From SZUA-76 sp945787585 (lineage in GTDB: Bacteria > Pseudomonadota > Gammaproteobacteria > SZUA-140): a stretch of 64,000 bases of DNA. The position numbers and the translations under genes were made by a program. Below, piece after piece: positions 8,393 to 17,700 of the stretch. The stretch is from positions 1 through 64,000 of the forward strand of contig CAMYIG010000001.1 of the NCBI GenBank assembly GCA_947258425.1, read 5' to 3'. Below the pieces are notes generated by a model. That model saw only the letters and a list, made by a program, of their open reading frames with translations, was not told where the DNA came from and ran no database searches. Numbering within the stretch: the stretch's first letter is position 1; each line of letters starts with the position of its first letter.

Positions 8393-9043
8393 TTAAGGTA
8401 ATTGAGCCGAAAGGTAATTAGCAGCGGCGTTCACCTCTCTATCCGAGAGCTTTTTCGCAATATCACCCATCATTCCAGCGGGATCATTTGCGCGTGCACC
8501 GCTCTTAAAATCCTTCAGCTGCTTGATGATGTAGTCACGATGCTGGCCACCAATTCTTGGAAATACCGCGATGTTTGGCGCTTTCCCTTTACCACGATCG
8601 CCATGGCAATTCACACAACCATATACACCGGTCTTTGGGTTTCCTTCATAAAACAATTTCTTACCTTCAGCGGCTAGCTTCTTATCCACAGGTACGAGCG
8701 GTTTTTTCGCCATTTTCTGTGCAGCAAAATAAGAACCAATATCCTTGGCATCCTGTAAAGAGGCTACCATGGCCGCCATACCCGCCATGGTGTCATTATT
8801 GGCGCGATGGCCTTTCTGAAAGTCTCTGATTTGCTTAACGATATACATTTCATACTGCCCAGCAAGACGAGGAAATGTAGCGTCAGGACTGTTGCCATCA
8901 CCACCGTGGCAACCGCCACATAATCCAGCCTGCATTTCACCGGCGACTGGGTCACCTACCTTAGCAGCATGCGCCCCACTAACTAGCACCAGTGACGCCA
9001 GCCCCCCCAAAAGTGCTATCAATATGCGTGATTTCTTGATCAT
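8393..9043 (-). CDS. Diheme cytochrome c4
   Basis: A 216-residue periplasmic cytochrome with a Sec signal peptide (cleavage after about residue 26, AHA) and two similar halves, each with one heme site: CGGCH (42-46) and CVNCH (143-147). PRLAGQYEMYIVKQ in the first half and PRIGGQHRDYIIKQ in the second show the internal duplication typical of cytochrome c4, and the axial Met lies in NNDTMAGM. Such proteins pass electrons to terminal oxidases or nitrite reductases. It stands alone, transcribed toward the terminator. Confidence 0.93.
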   Translation of the reverse strand: MIKKSRILIALLGGLASLVLVSGAHAAKVGDPVAGEMQAGLCGGCHGGDGNSPDATFPRLAGQYEMYIVKQIRDFQKGHRANNDTMAGMAAMVASLQDAKDIGSYFAAQKMAKKPLVPVDKKLAAEGKKLFYEGNPKTGVYGCVNCHGDRGKGKAPNIAVFPRIGGQHRDYIIKQLKDFKSGARANDPAGMMGDIAKKLSDREVNAAANYLSAQLP

Positions 9044-9198
9044 AAAATGGACCCTTTTATTTTTATATTGTGCTCCCCAAACACCATATCACGCACACGA
9101 ACTCGTTTACACTATCAATCTCTCTGCCTTACGTCAATCCGAAGCTGATCGAAATTACCACAATTAACGCAATTCCACACCAGGCGATCACCCCATGC

Positions 9199-10197
9199 TC
9201 ATTTTGATTGCCATAATCCAGTCAATTTGGATTGATGCGACTTCAATCCCCCCTCAAGCACTTCGACCTTTTCTTCTAATGTGCACAGTCTTTGCTCCAC
9301 ATCAATCATCTTCTGGTTCACCTTATTATCTGCGCGATTATCCGCCCGACCATCCACATGGCTAGCCGAGTTCTCTGGCGCATAAGTAACCTCCCCCCGC
9401 AACTCAGCGGTCACCGCTTTAACGACTTCACTATCTATTTTATGTAGCTCCTCGAGATACCCAAAGAGCATCAGTCGATCACATAATGTATTGATTTTTC
9501 TTGGTGTACCCAAGGTATAGGCAAAAATTTCATCGTAGGCTGACGCATCAAACTCGGGGTCATTTTTCCATCCCGCAGCCTCCAGTCGATGAGTGATATA
9601 CCCTTGAACCTCATCGCGCTCAAGCGCCTTCAGATAATAGGAAGCAATCACACGTTGGCGCAGCTGCTCCAGCCCTTCAGCCTGCAAGGTCTTAACAAAC
9701 TCCCGCTGCCCGAGGAGAAAGATCTGCAAAAGCGCAGCGCCACCGGCCTGAAAGTTAGACAGCATACGTAGCTCTTCCAGAGATTTAAGCGGGATATTCT
9801 GCACCTCATCAATCACTAGCAAAACCCGTTTACCGAGGCGCGCCTGTTCCACAAAAAAGGTTTCAAGCGCCTTTAACAGTGATGCCTTGTCGAGCCCTTC
9901 ATGGGATAGATCAAAAGCAGAGGCGACCATCCGTAACATGTCATCGGCCTCTAACTGCGTCGTCACAATTTTGGCGGCAACGAGATTATCCTCGGTCAGA
10001 TGATCGAACATATTCTGTACCAGCGTCGTCTTGCCGGTGCCAATATCCCCCATGATGACAATAAAACCTTCACCCTGCGTAATCCCGTAACGCAAGTAAG
10101 ACATGCCACGCTTATGGCCACGGCTATTGTAAAAAAAGCGCGCATTTGGGCTCAGCTGAAACGGCTTGGCATGCAGGTTATAAAATGACTCGTACAT
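9199..10197 (-). CDS. XrtA/PEP-CTERM system-associated ATPase (ExeA-like)
   Basis: A 332-residue AAA-type ATPase. It begins MYESFYNLHAKPFQLSPNAR, has Walker A GDIGTGKTT (50-58) and Walker B LLVIDEVQN, and ends with a coiled-coil-like tail (about 285-325). This matches the ExeA/GspA-like ATPase subfamily that is a regular member of exosortase A loci. Its exact role is unknown; a task in assembling or driving export across the cell wall is presumed. It is separated from the core locus by the peptide synthetase block, marking the far end of the XrtA region. GspA/TniB-type relatives share the fold, but the neighbourhood favours the XrtA type. Confidence 0.85.
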   Translation of the reverse strand: MYESFYNLHAKPFQLSPNARFFYNSRGHKRGMSYLRYGITQGEGFIVIMGDIGTGKTTLVQNMFDHLTEDNLVAAKIVTTQLEADDMLRMVASAFDLSHEGLDKASLLKALETFFVEQARLGKRVLLVIDEVQNIPLKSLEELRMLSNFQAGGAALLQIFLLGQREFVKTLQAEGLEQLRQRVIASYYLKALERDEVQGYITHRLEAAGWKNDPEFDASAYDEIFAYTLGTPRKINTLCDRLMLFGYLEELHKIDSEVVKAVTAELRGEVTYAPENSASHVDGRADNRADNKVNQKMIDVEQRLCTLEEKVEVLEGGLKSHQSKLTGLWQSK

Positions 10198-10501
10198 AGT
10201 ATTGTATTAATGGGTTTTAACAAATATCACTTATTCAGTAAAAAAGACAAACAAACGCACTCTGCTCAACCACATCTCATATTGTTCAAAGAGCAACATA
10301 ATACAACTAACAGCGTCGTAACGCTCTCTATCATTAATCGCCAGTAGCAAACTATTTAATAGCAATTTGGATTACTCAACCGATTTTCAATACACAAAAA
10401 CCAGCAGACAATGATACCATTTTCGGGGTAATGCCTGAATATGCGCTAGAAATGAGAAGGCGTCGTCACTCAATCACCAAACGACTGGATATCATACGAC
10501 C
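10198..10501. other. Divergent intergenic region
   Basis: About 300 AT-rich bases between the XrtA ATPase gene and the sugar dehydrogenase gene, which are read away from each other, so promoters for both are expected here. I see no coding sequence and no convincing consensus promoter. A sigma-54-like site near 10265-10285 has the wrong spacing. Confidence 0.5.
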
Positions 10502-11731
10502 ATGCAACACAGACCACAGACAACACCCTCGGCAATACTGCTCATTTTAACGCTACTGGTCACCCCCGCGTTAGCGTACGCCACAGCGCCCTGTGACGAA
10601 AACCATGAAGATATCCCCGCCATTGCGCTTGAAGAAGTTGTCAGCGGCCTGTCACTGCCAGTACATATCACCCATGCAAACGATGCAAGTGGGCGATTGT
10701 ATGTGGTTGAACAGCGAGGAGTGATCAAGATCATTAGTCAGGGGCGCCAAACGCTAAGCGACCCATTTCTGGACATCAGAAATCGCGTTGCCAGCGGCGG
10801 TGAAAAAGGGTTATTAAGCTTGGCATTCCACCCAGATTATCGTAAAAATGGCTTTTTCTTCGTCAACTACACACAAAAAATCGCTGGCAAACTCAACACC
10901 GTCATTTCGCGTTTCAGTCGTAATACGAAAGATCGTGCAGACATCAACAGCGAAGTTATCTTGCTGCGCATTTCACAACCTTACGATAATCACAATGGTG
11001 GCCAGCTTGTATTTGGCCAGGATGGCTATCTTTACATCGGTATGGGCGATGGCGGCTCACAAAATGACCCGCATAATAACGCACAGAATCCAGCCACACT
11101 ATTGGGCAGCTTACTCAGAATTGATGTAAACACGAGCGATGATCAAACATCAGTGCCTTATACCATCCCACAGAATAATCCATTCGTCGGCAAAAAAGGC
11201 TTCCGCGGTGAGACGTGGGGTTATGGCCTGCGCAACCCATGGCGCTTCTCTTTTGATGCGCTCACCGGCCAATTATATCTGGCCGATGTTGGGCAAAATG
11301 ATATGGAAGAGATCAACCTCATTCAACGCGGTGGAAATTATGGCTGGAATATCATGGAGGGAGATATCTGCACACCCGCTGTAAAAGCCCCGTGCCAGCG
11401 AGACGGCATGATCCCCCCATTACATACCTATTACCACTCAAAAGGCTACTCCATTACGGGCGGCTTTGTTTACCGAGGTAAAGAGATCCCTTCACTCTGC
11501 GGCACTTATCTTTATGCCGACTATGTCACTCAACGGATATGGGGCATGAGGCACCACGACGGAAAACTACTGGCCGAGGCTGAAATCTATCGCCCCTCGC
11601 TTACAGACAAAATCGCCCGCAAACTGGGAAAGTACAACCTCAACATCAGTAGCTTTGGCGAGGATGAAAACTTCGAACTCTACATCGCGGAACATACATC
11701 GGGGAAAGTTTTCAAGATTGTCGCCCAGTAG
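10502..11731 (+). CDS. PQQ-dependent sugar dehydrogenase family protein (soluble, periplasmic)
   Basis: A 409-residue protein with an N-terminal signal peptide (about 1-28) and a six-bladed beta-propeller of the soluble glucose/sorbosone dehydrogenase type, like E. coli YliI (aldose sugar dehydrogenase). Typical family text includes LAFHPDYRKNGFFFVNYT, MGDGGSQNDP and GYGLRNPWRFSFD. It would oxidise sugars in the periplasm using PQQ. No PQQ biosynthesis genes are in the window. It is followed after 20 bases by the phosphopantetheinyl transferase gene, probably in one transcript. Whether it acts on exopolysaccharide sugars or only happens to lie here cannot be told. Confidence 0.85.
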   Translation: MQHRPQTTPSAILLILTLLVTPALAYATAPCDENHEDIPAIALEEVVSGLSLPVHITHANDASGRLYVVEQRGVIKIISQGRQTLSDPFLDIRNRVASGGEKGLLSLAFHPDYRKNGFFFVNYTQKIAGKLNTVISRFSRNTKDRADINSEVILLRISQPYDNHNGGQLVFGQDGYLYIGMGDGGSQNDPHNNAQNPATLLGSLLRIDVNTSDDQTSVPYTIPQNNPFVGKKGFRGETWGYGLRNPWRFSFDALTGQLYLADVGQNDMEEINLIQRGGNYGWNIMEGDICTPAVKAPCQRDGMIPPLHTYYHSKGYSITGGFVYRGKEIPSLCGTYLYADYVTQRIWGMRHHDGKLLAEAEIYRPSLTDKIARKLGKYNLNISSFGEDENFELYIAEHTSGKVFKIVAQ

Positions 11732-11751
11732 ATACCCCATATCCGCCACCG

Positions 11752-12402
11752 ATGATTAAGGCGCTTTTTCCCTCACAAGTTGTCACCGTCACGGCAACGC
11801 CTGCCATGTGGGATGGCAAACTCTACCCCGAAGAGGCCGCTTTCATCCAGAAAGCGGTCATTAAACGGAGACGCGAATTCACTGCTGGTAGACTATGTGC
11901 AAAAGCGGCGTTAAAAGCATTGGGGGTCACCGGCTTTCCAGTGCTGTCAGGGGGAGAGCGTGAACCACTCTGGCCACCCGGCATCACCGGTAGCATCTCC
12001 CATTGCGATGACTATTGCGGAGTCGCACTGGCGCGTCAAGCAACGCTCACAAGCATTGGGCTAGACATTGAAACCATTAGACCGTTAGACGACGACCTCG
12101 AAGCGATGATCTGCACACCGCAGGAAATAACACGCGCTAACCTATCTCCACCACCCTCAGGCAGCAATTGGCAAAAATTTATATTCAGTGCCAAAGAGTC
12201 TGTCTATAAATCACTGTTTCCAGTCACGCGAATTTACCTGGATTTTCAAGACCTCGACATAACCTTCGACAGTGACAGGTTGCAATTTTCAGCCACTCTG
12301 CTCACCCAGCTTCCAACAGAATATAACCTGCCAGACACCCTGACTGGCCACTTCAGGTACAACGAAAGTCACATCTTTACCGGAATTTCACTATCCCAAT
12401 AA
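11752..12402 (+). CDS. 4'-phosphopantetheinyl transferase (EntD/Sfp-type)
   Basis: A 216-residue enzyme that moves the 4'-phosphopantetheine arm of CoA onto a serine of carrier domains. The three diagnostic motifs are clear: GSISHC (80-85), GLDIE (103-107, with metal-binding Asp105 and Glu107) and FSAKESVYK (145-153). The size fits the EntD group. Its position close to three NRPS genes with four carrier domains strongly suggests it activates them. It is on the opposite strand from the NRPS block and ends two bases from the end of the PEBP-like gene, a tight convergent arrangement with no room for a terminator. Confidence 0.92.
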   Translation: MIKALFPSQVVTVTATPAMWDGKLYPEEAAFIQKAVIKRRREFTAGRLCAKAALKALGVTGFPVLSGGEREPLWPPGITGSISHCDDYCGVALARQATLTSIGLDIETIRPLDDDLEAMICTPQEITRANLSPPPSGSNWQKFIFSAKESVYKSLFPVTRIYLDFQDLDITFDSDRLQFSATLLTQLPTEYNLPDTLTGHFRYNESHIFTGISLSQ

Positions 12403-12404
12403 AC

Positions 12405-13007
12405 CTAATATTTACCCAGAATAAGCCGCGCCTCACCCAGTAACATTGAGGGGTCATCCGCTGATACCGCTTTATAGACAGCCATTACATCCACATAATA
12501 AGTATTCCCAATCCCCCCTGAGCATGGCGGCAAATAACCGCCTACATCACCGCGATCGCTTCGGTGAAGTGCCTCAACATAAACGCCTTCCGGCAGGGCA
12601 GTGGTCTCAGCCGGAACAGAAGGGAACACAATGGAAGTCGTATCATTCGCCAGCGACATTCCTATAACGCCATGGCCACCATTCAGCATCGGCTCGTAAG
12701 TTAAATCCCCAAATGCGAGCAGCACAGCATTTGCCTGTAATGGAATGTCAGAAATTAAGAGTGAAGGACTAGCCCCGCTGCCACCAAAATTGCGGCACTG
12801 CTGACCGTCTGGCACCGAGACCCCATCCCATTCTGAATCTGTGAAAGCGACCGCCAGTTGTGCGACCTGTTCAGCTGGCGGGTAGGCACTCAATGGCAAC
12901 TCAGGTTTGGCATCACGTTTAACGTAGAAAATAATGCCGACAAGCAGCCCTATAAAAATGATCGTGGACAGCAGGTATATCAGTTTATATGACTTATTAA
13001 TATGCAT
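12405..13007 (-). CDS. Membrane-anchored PEBP-like (YbhB/YbcL-type) protein
   Basis: A 200-residue protein with one N-terminal membrane segment (about 8-29) and a soluble part that would face the periplasm. That part resembles the phosphatidylethanolamine-binding family: a G-S-G-A-S-P-S turn like the family's SP motif (about 77-83), a short His-Gly segment (GGHGVIG) and a GGYLPPCSGG stretch near the usual G-PPC site. I am only moderately sure of the family, as parts between the motifs diverge. It is the last gene of the minus-strand NRPS/hydrolase run, 27 bases after hydrolase 1. A role in ligand or lipid binding is possible but not shown. Confidence 0.55.
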   Translation of the reverse strand: MHINKSYKLIYLLSTIIFIGLLVGIIFYVKRDAKPELPLSAYPPAEQVAQLAVAFTDSEWDGVSVPDGQQCRNFGGSGASPSLLISDIPLQANAVLLAFGDLTYEPMLNGGHGVIGMSLANDTTSIVFPSVPAETTALPEGVYVEALHRSDRGDVGGYLPPCSGGIGNTYYVDVMAVYKAVSADDPSMLLGEARLILGKY

Positions 13008-13034
13008 TTAACCAACCCGGGGAGCTCTCAAACC

Positions 13035-13874
13035 TTAGTCTCTATTTAATTCGCGCGCATAAGCTTGCGCCATCCAGCCACTAATAGTCTCAATTAACTT
13101 TTCTTTATCTTTTCTCAGGATATAGGTGTGGTCTGATTCCGGAAAATAATTAACCTGTAGCTGGTCATTAAAATTCACGGCGCTGAACATATCCTTAAAT
13201 TGTCCGGCATAATTATAGTCCTCATGGCCGCCACTGTAGACATACAACAGGTTTACTTTGCGCTCAACCAACTCGCGCAACTCTGCCTCGGTCTGTTGCT
13301 TTGGGGGTAATACCCAGAAGTAATCATCCTGACCTGGTCCATCGTCGACACCATCCCCTGAGGGTGAAATTAGACGTTTAATTCGGTTAAACCATCCACT
13401 CAACGAAAACAGACGGGCGCCATAGCGGCGCATCAGAAATGCAGGGGTACGATATGCGTAGCCGTCAAGAAAAATGGCACCGACCACTCGAGGGTCAATC
13501 ACAGCCCCCTTATGCGCATTGGCAGCGCCGGTACATAACCCAAACAGGATGAACTTTTTGACGCCGTATTTACTCGTAAAGAAATCCATTGCAGCCTGAA
13601 TATCACCAATGATCTGTTCTTCATAAGCACGCGTATCTTTATGCTTCTGGCTATCACCAATCCCAGATAGATCGAACCGAAAGGATCGCACACCCTGCAC
13701 TGCTAAACGACGGGCTAATTCAACATGTAACCTAAAGGGGCCGACTCGATGGAGTAAGCCTGCATTGAGCATAATAACGGCAGGCAACGTATCGTTAGCG
13801 ACGGCCTCATCCACTTCGGTCGCAATGCCAACGAGGTCTTTATCCTGCCCAAAAGTAAATACGCGCTCCATCAC
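13035..13874 (-). CDS. Exosortase A system-associated alpha/beta hydrolase 1
   Basis: A 279-residue alpha/beta hydrolase matching the type-1 hydrolase of exosortase A loci. The nucleophile elbow reads GLCTGA (112-117), so the nucleophile would be Cys114 rather than Ser; a late Asp-His pair lies in ESDHTYI. FDLSGIGDS is the usual loop after strand 4. Function is unproven; with a carrier-bound substrate nearby, cleavage or transfer of a thioester is a fair guess. It overlaps hydrolase 2 by four bases (ATGA), so they are co-translated and may form a pair. Confidence 0.82.
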   Translation of the reverse strand: MMERVFTFGQDKDLVGIATEVDEAVANDTLPAVIMLNAGLLHRVGPFRLHVELARRLAVQGVRSFRFDLSGIGDSQKHKDTRAYEEQIIGDIQAAMDFFTSKYGVKKFILFGLCTGAANAHKGAVIDPRVVGAIFLDGYAYRTPAFLMRRYGARLFSLSGWFNRIKRLISPSGDGVDDGPGQDDYFWVLPPKQQTEAELRELVERKVNLLYVYSGGHEDYNYAGQFKDMFSAVNFNDQLQVNYFPESDHTYILRKDKEKLIETISGWMAQAYARELNRD

Positions 13875-14653
13875 TTAGCACCCTCCGAAAGCATCATCAC
13901 AATATCCTGCAATAATGTACTGAGTAGTAGTGCTGATTCGAGTTCTGATAACGCATCCCAATTGCCAGCGTCATCAATCACGCGGTATTCGACATCGGCA
14001 CTCTGTAAACAATCGTAAAGCGCTTGATACTCGTCTTTAGCATCAGAACCTACTATAAATACCCGCTTTGCTTTCGCTAAAAAATCTTTTTTCAGATCTA
14101 ATGCTTCAATCTCAGAACACATTTCCTCAGAAAATGAAAAACCCAACAGTTCATTTTCGCCTTCGCCCTGCCGAGGTACGCTAAAACGATCAGGGTCAGC
14201 CAACATCTGCTGATGCATAGACTTTTGTGACGCGATGTAGTCTCGTCCACTGACCACGGGATCCCAGAGCACGAGCTCTTCAATATTCAAAGACTCTATT
14301 GAGGACGCAATCACAGCCCCCAGGCGCAACCCCACTAATGACACTCGCGTATTGCCCGACAGGCTCTTTAACTCTTCCACCGCCATCGAGACATCTTCGC
14401 AGCTTTGTGTCAGACGCCACTCTTCTGACGAGCCAGATGAATCACCCGTTCCATAGTAATCAAATCGAAGCACATGAAAACCGGCCTTCGCCAGCAGGTC
14501 GGCCAGGCGATTAAACATTTTAAATGACCGCATGTATTCCTGGCCGAATGGATAGCAAAGCACAACACTCGTATCTCGTAAGTCACGAGATCTTGGCGGG
14601 TGATAGATGCCAAACAGCTGCTTATTGGAAGCGCCAAAAAAGAATGGATTCAT
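13871..14653 (-). CDS. Exosortase A system-associated alpha/beta hydrolase 2
   Basis: A 260-residue alpha/beta-hydrolase-fold protein matching the type-2 hydrolase of exosortase A loci. It has FDYYGTGDSSG (64-74), but the nucleophile elbow reads GLRLGA (108-113), with Arg110 where Ser should be. As I recall, this Arg is common in the family, so it may be a non-hydrolytic or structural partner of hydrolase 1 rather than a broken gene. It lies 142 bases after the last NRPS gene on the same strand. The gap shows no terminator. Confidence 0.8.
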   Translation of the reverse strand: MNPFFFGASNKQLFGIYHPPRSRDLRDTSVVLCYPFGQEYMRSFKMFNRLADLLAKAGFHVLRFDYYGTGDSSGSSEEWRLTQSCEDVSMAVEELKSLSGNTRVSLVGLRLGAVIASSIESLNIEELVLWDPVVSGRDYIASQKSMHQQMLADPDRFSVPRQGEGENELLGFSFSEEMCSEIEALDLKKDFLAKAKRVFIVGSDAKDEYQALYDCLQSADVEYRVIDDAGNWDALSELESALLLSTLLQDIVMMLSEGAK

Positions 14654-14794
14654 TTTTAAATCTCAAACGCCAAAAAGAAAGTGAGGTGCCACTTATAAAA
14701 ACCTAAAATAGCACTCATCATAAAAAACCATTATAAGCATAAATACTGTTATCCCGAAACTGACCTATCATCAAGCATTCAAAAACAAGCACAT

Positions 14795-17700
14795 CTATTT
14801 ATTGAGCAACCTATTTTTAATTTTATTAAAAAAACCGGGAGATGCCGCAGCTTTTCGCTCAACGTTCGCTGACGAATCGACCGATCGTTGTTGTTGCCCC
14901 CCTGTGTCCTGTATATCAGGCTTACTGTCCACATCAGGAAGCGAATGCGTTGCCGCAATGGCTCCCAGCGACTCCATCAATAAAACCCTTGGTGAAATCA
15001 CAACCGCGGTCTCTTTCCGAATGCGTTCAATCACCTTCATCGACAACAATGAGTGCCCACCCAGATCAAAAAAATTATCGTGCACACTCACTCGTTCAAT
15101 ACCCAGTGCTTCACACCACACGGTAGCAAGGTATTTTTCTGTCCCTGTTTCAGGGGAGACATACTCATCATTTTCATAACTATCACCAAAGGGCGCTGGT
15201 AAACGTTTCCGATCTAATTTACCGTTCGGTGTCACCGGAAAACCGTCCATTTCAACGATGTGCTGAGGCACCATATATTCGGGTAACAGGGCACGCAAGT
15301 GCGTCCTTATTTCTGTCACTGTGGCGCCTTCGCCTCGCTTATAAATAAGATAGGCCACCAGGCGATGATCACCAGGACGATTTTCCCAGACGTTCACTAC
15401 AGCTCGCTCAATGGCATCATGTTCGCTGAGCGCAGACTCAATCTCACCCAGCTCTATTCTAAAGCCTCGCACCTTTACCTGATTATCAATACGTCGCATG
15501 TACTCAACATTACCATCATCGTGATAGAACGCGAGGTCACCTGTGCGATAGAGTCGACTATTTTCATCAAATGGATTTGGAACAAAACGCTCTGCCGTCA
15601 ATTCTGGGCGATTCAGATAATCGCGCGCAAGGCCAGCGCCACCAATATAAATCTCACCCGGGACACCAACAGGCACAGGAAGGAGATGCTCATCAAGCAG
15701 ATAAATCTGCGTGTTTTCGATCGGTCGACCGATCAATACTGTTGCCTCATCCGCATCACGTTTCACTTGATAACGCATCGACCATACTGTCGTTTCTGTC
15801 GGGCCATAGAGATTCCATAACTCATCGCATTTTTCAACAAGTTGGCTTGCCAGTTCACGCGGCATTGCTTCACCACCGCATAATACCTTCAGGCCTGATG
15901 TGCCCTGCCAATCTGATTCCAGTAGTAAACGCCAGGTAATCGGGGTTGCCTGCATAACAGTGATATTTTCACTGGCGATAAGCGCCAGTAGACGGGTGCC
16001 ATCAGAAGCCGCATCACGACTTGCGATGACCGTTGTAGCACCGGTCGTCAGTGGCAAATAGAGTTCAAGTACTGCAATATCAAAAGAGATAGTGGTCACA
16101 GCAAGCAGACGATCAACTTCTGTCAAACCTGGCGCACGCCGCATCGCACAAAGAAAGTTGACCACGGCACGGTGCGGCAGCGTCACTCCCTTGGGCTTTC
16201 CGGTTGAACCGGATGTATAAATCACGTAAGCAAGATCATCAGATTGACCTTGCTTTAGCGGGTTTCGATCATCTTCTGCAGCAATCTTCGACCAGTCACT
16301 ATCGATAAAGACGGTGCGCCCCGCATAACCCGTCAGACGTTCTTTTAACGCCGCCTGAATCACCACTAACGGGGCCTGACTATCGCTCAACATATATGCC
16401 AGACGTTCTGTTGGATACGCAGGATCAAGCGGCACGTAAGCGCCCCCTGCTTTCAAAATGCCCAACAACCCCACCATCATATCCAGTGAGCGCTCAACAC
16501 ATATGCCGATTAGTTGGCCGGGCTCGACACCTGCTTTAATTAAATAATGCGCTAGCTGGTTTGCTCGCTTATTTAGTTCGGCATAACTTAAATGCTTATC
16601 CTCAAAAACGCATGCGGATTTATCGGGAAAACGTTCAACTTGCGCCTCGAAGAGCTCATGCAGCTTGCTTTCAGCAGGAAACACTACGTTTGTGTTGTTC
16701 CACTCATTAATAATAAGTGACCTCTGCTCATCATCAAGTAACGACAGTGTTGCCAATTTTGCATCAGGTTGCTCAACAACCCGCATGAGCAGCACCTCAA
16801 ACAGTTTAACCAAACGTTCAATGGTGTGTGCCTCGAATATATCAGCATTATATGCTAGTGCACCTGAAATTCCATCCGCGCTATCAGACAACATTAAATC
16901 AAGGTCAAAATGAGCAGTACCTCTTTCAAATTGATATTCACTCACTTCCACGCCAGACAAAGGAAAGTTATCGCACAAGGTTTCATTATGAAGCATAAAC
17001 ATCACCTGAAACATTGAGGTATGATTCAATGCTCGATGATGAGGAATCTTCTCCAGAATACTTTCGAACGGAAGATCCTGATGCGAAAAACAATCGACAG
17101 TAGACTCAGCAACATGCTCGACAATATCTCTAAACGTTGAGTCTGATGAAAACTCTGTACGCATCACCAGATTATTAGAAAAATCCCCGAACATACTATC
17201 TAACTCTGGTCGGCTGCGGACCGTCGGTGACATACCCGTTAAAATATCTTCCTGGTTAGTATAGCGATACAGCAGACACTGGAATGCAGATAACAGCGAC
17301 ATAAATAAAGTCGAACCTAACGTTCCGCTTAATATTTTAAGTTGCTGGGAAAGCGTCTTCGGCAATAAAAACCGATGGGTCCTACCCTTAAATGACATCA
17401 CTCTTGGCCGCGGATGATCAGTCGGTAGATCAAGCACCGTGTTCGCATCCTGTAGATAGGCTTTCCAGTACTCCAGCTGGTTATTCACCTCATTAGACGC
17501 CAGCCAGTACTTTTCCCATAATGCAAAGTCACGGTACTGCGCAATGAAATTATCACCAGCCCCATCGCCTACAGGGTTAGAGCCATCCGTTTTATGCGCG
17601 TTATAAGTAGTACTTATCTCGTTAACAAGTAACCGTACAGAAAGACCATCCATTGCGAAATGATTCGTTGTCATGATGAACACATGCTCATCTTCCGCCA

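Noticed and set aside
9199..10197. ExeA/GspA of type II secretion, or TniB of a transposon
   Set aside because: No other type II secretion or transposition gene is near, while the wider locus is a complete exosortase A system that normally has this ATPase.
10265..10285. Sigma-54-like site before the XrtA ATPase gene (minus strand)
   Set aside because: The GG and GC are 11 rather than 10 bases apart and it lies far from the start; spacing is strict for sigma-54.
14802..15820. Several plus-strand open frames under the NRPS genes (also near 19570-20050, 23355-24740 and 27105-27577)
   Set aside because: They are shadows of the real minus-strand coding frame, which is continuous and full of NRPS motifs.
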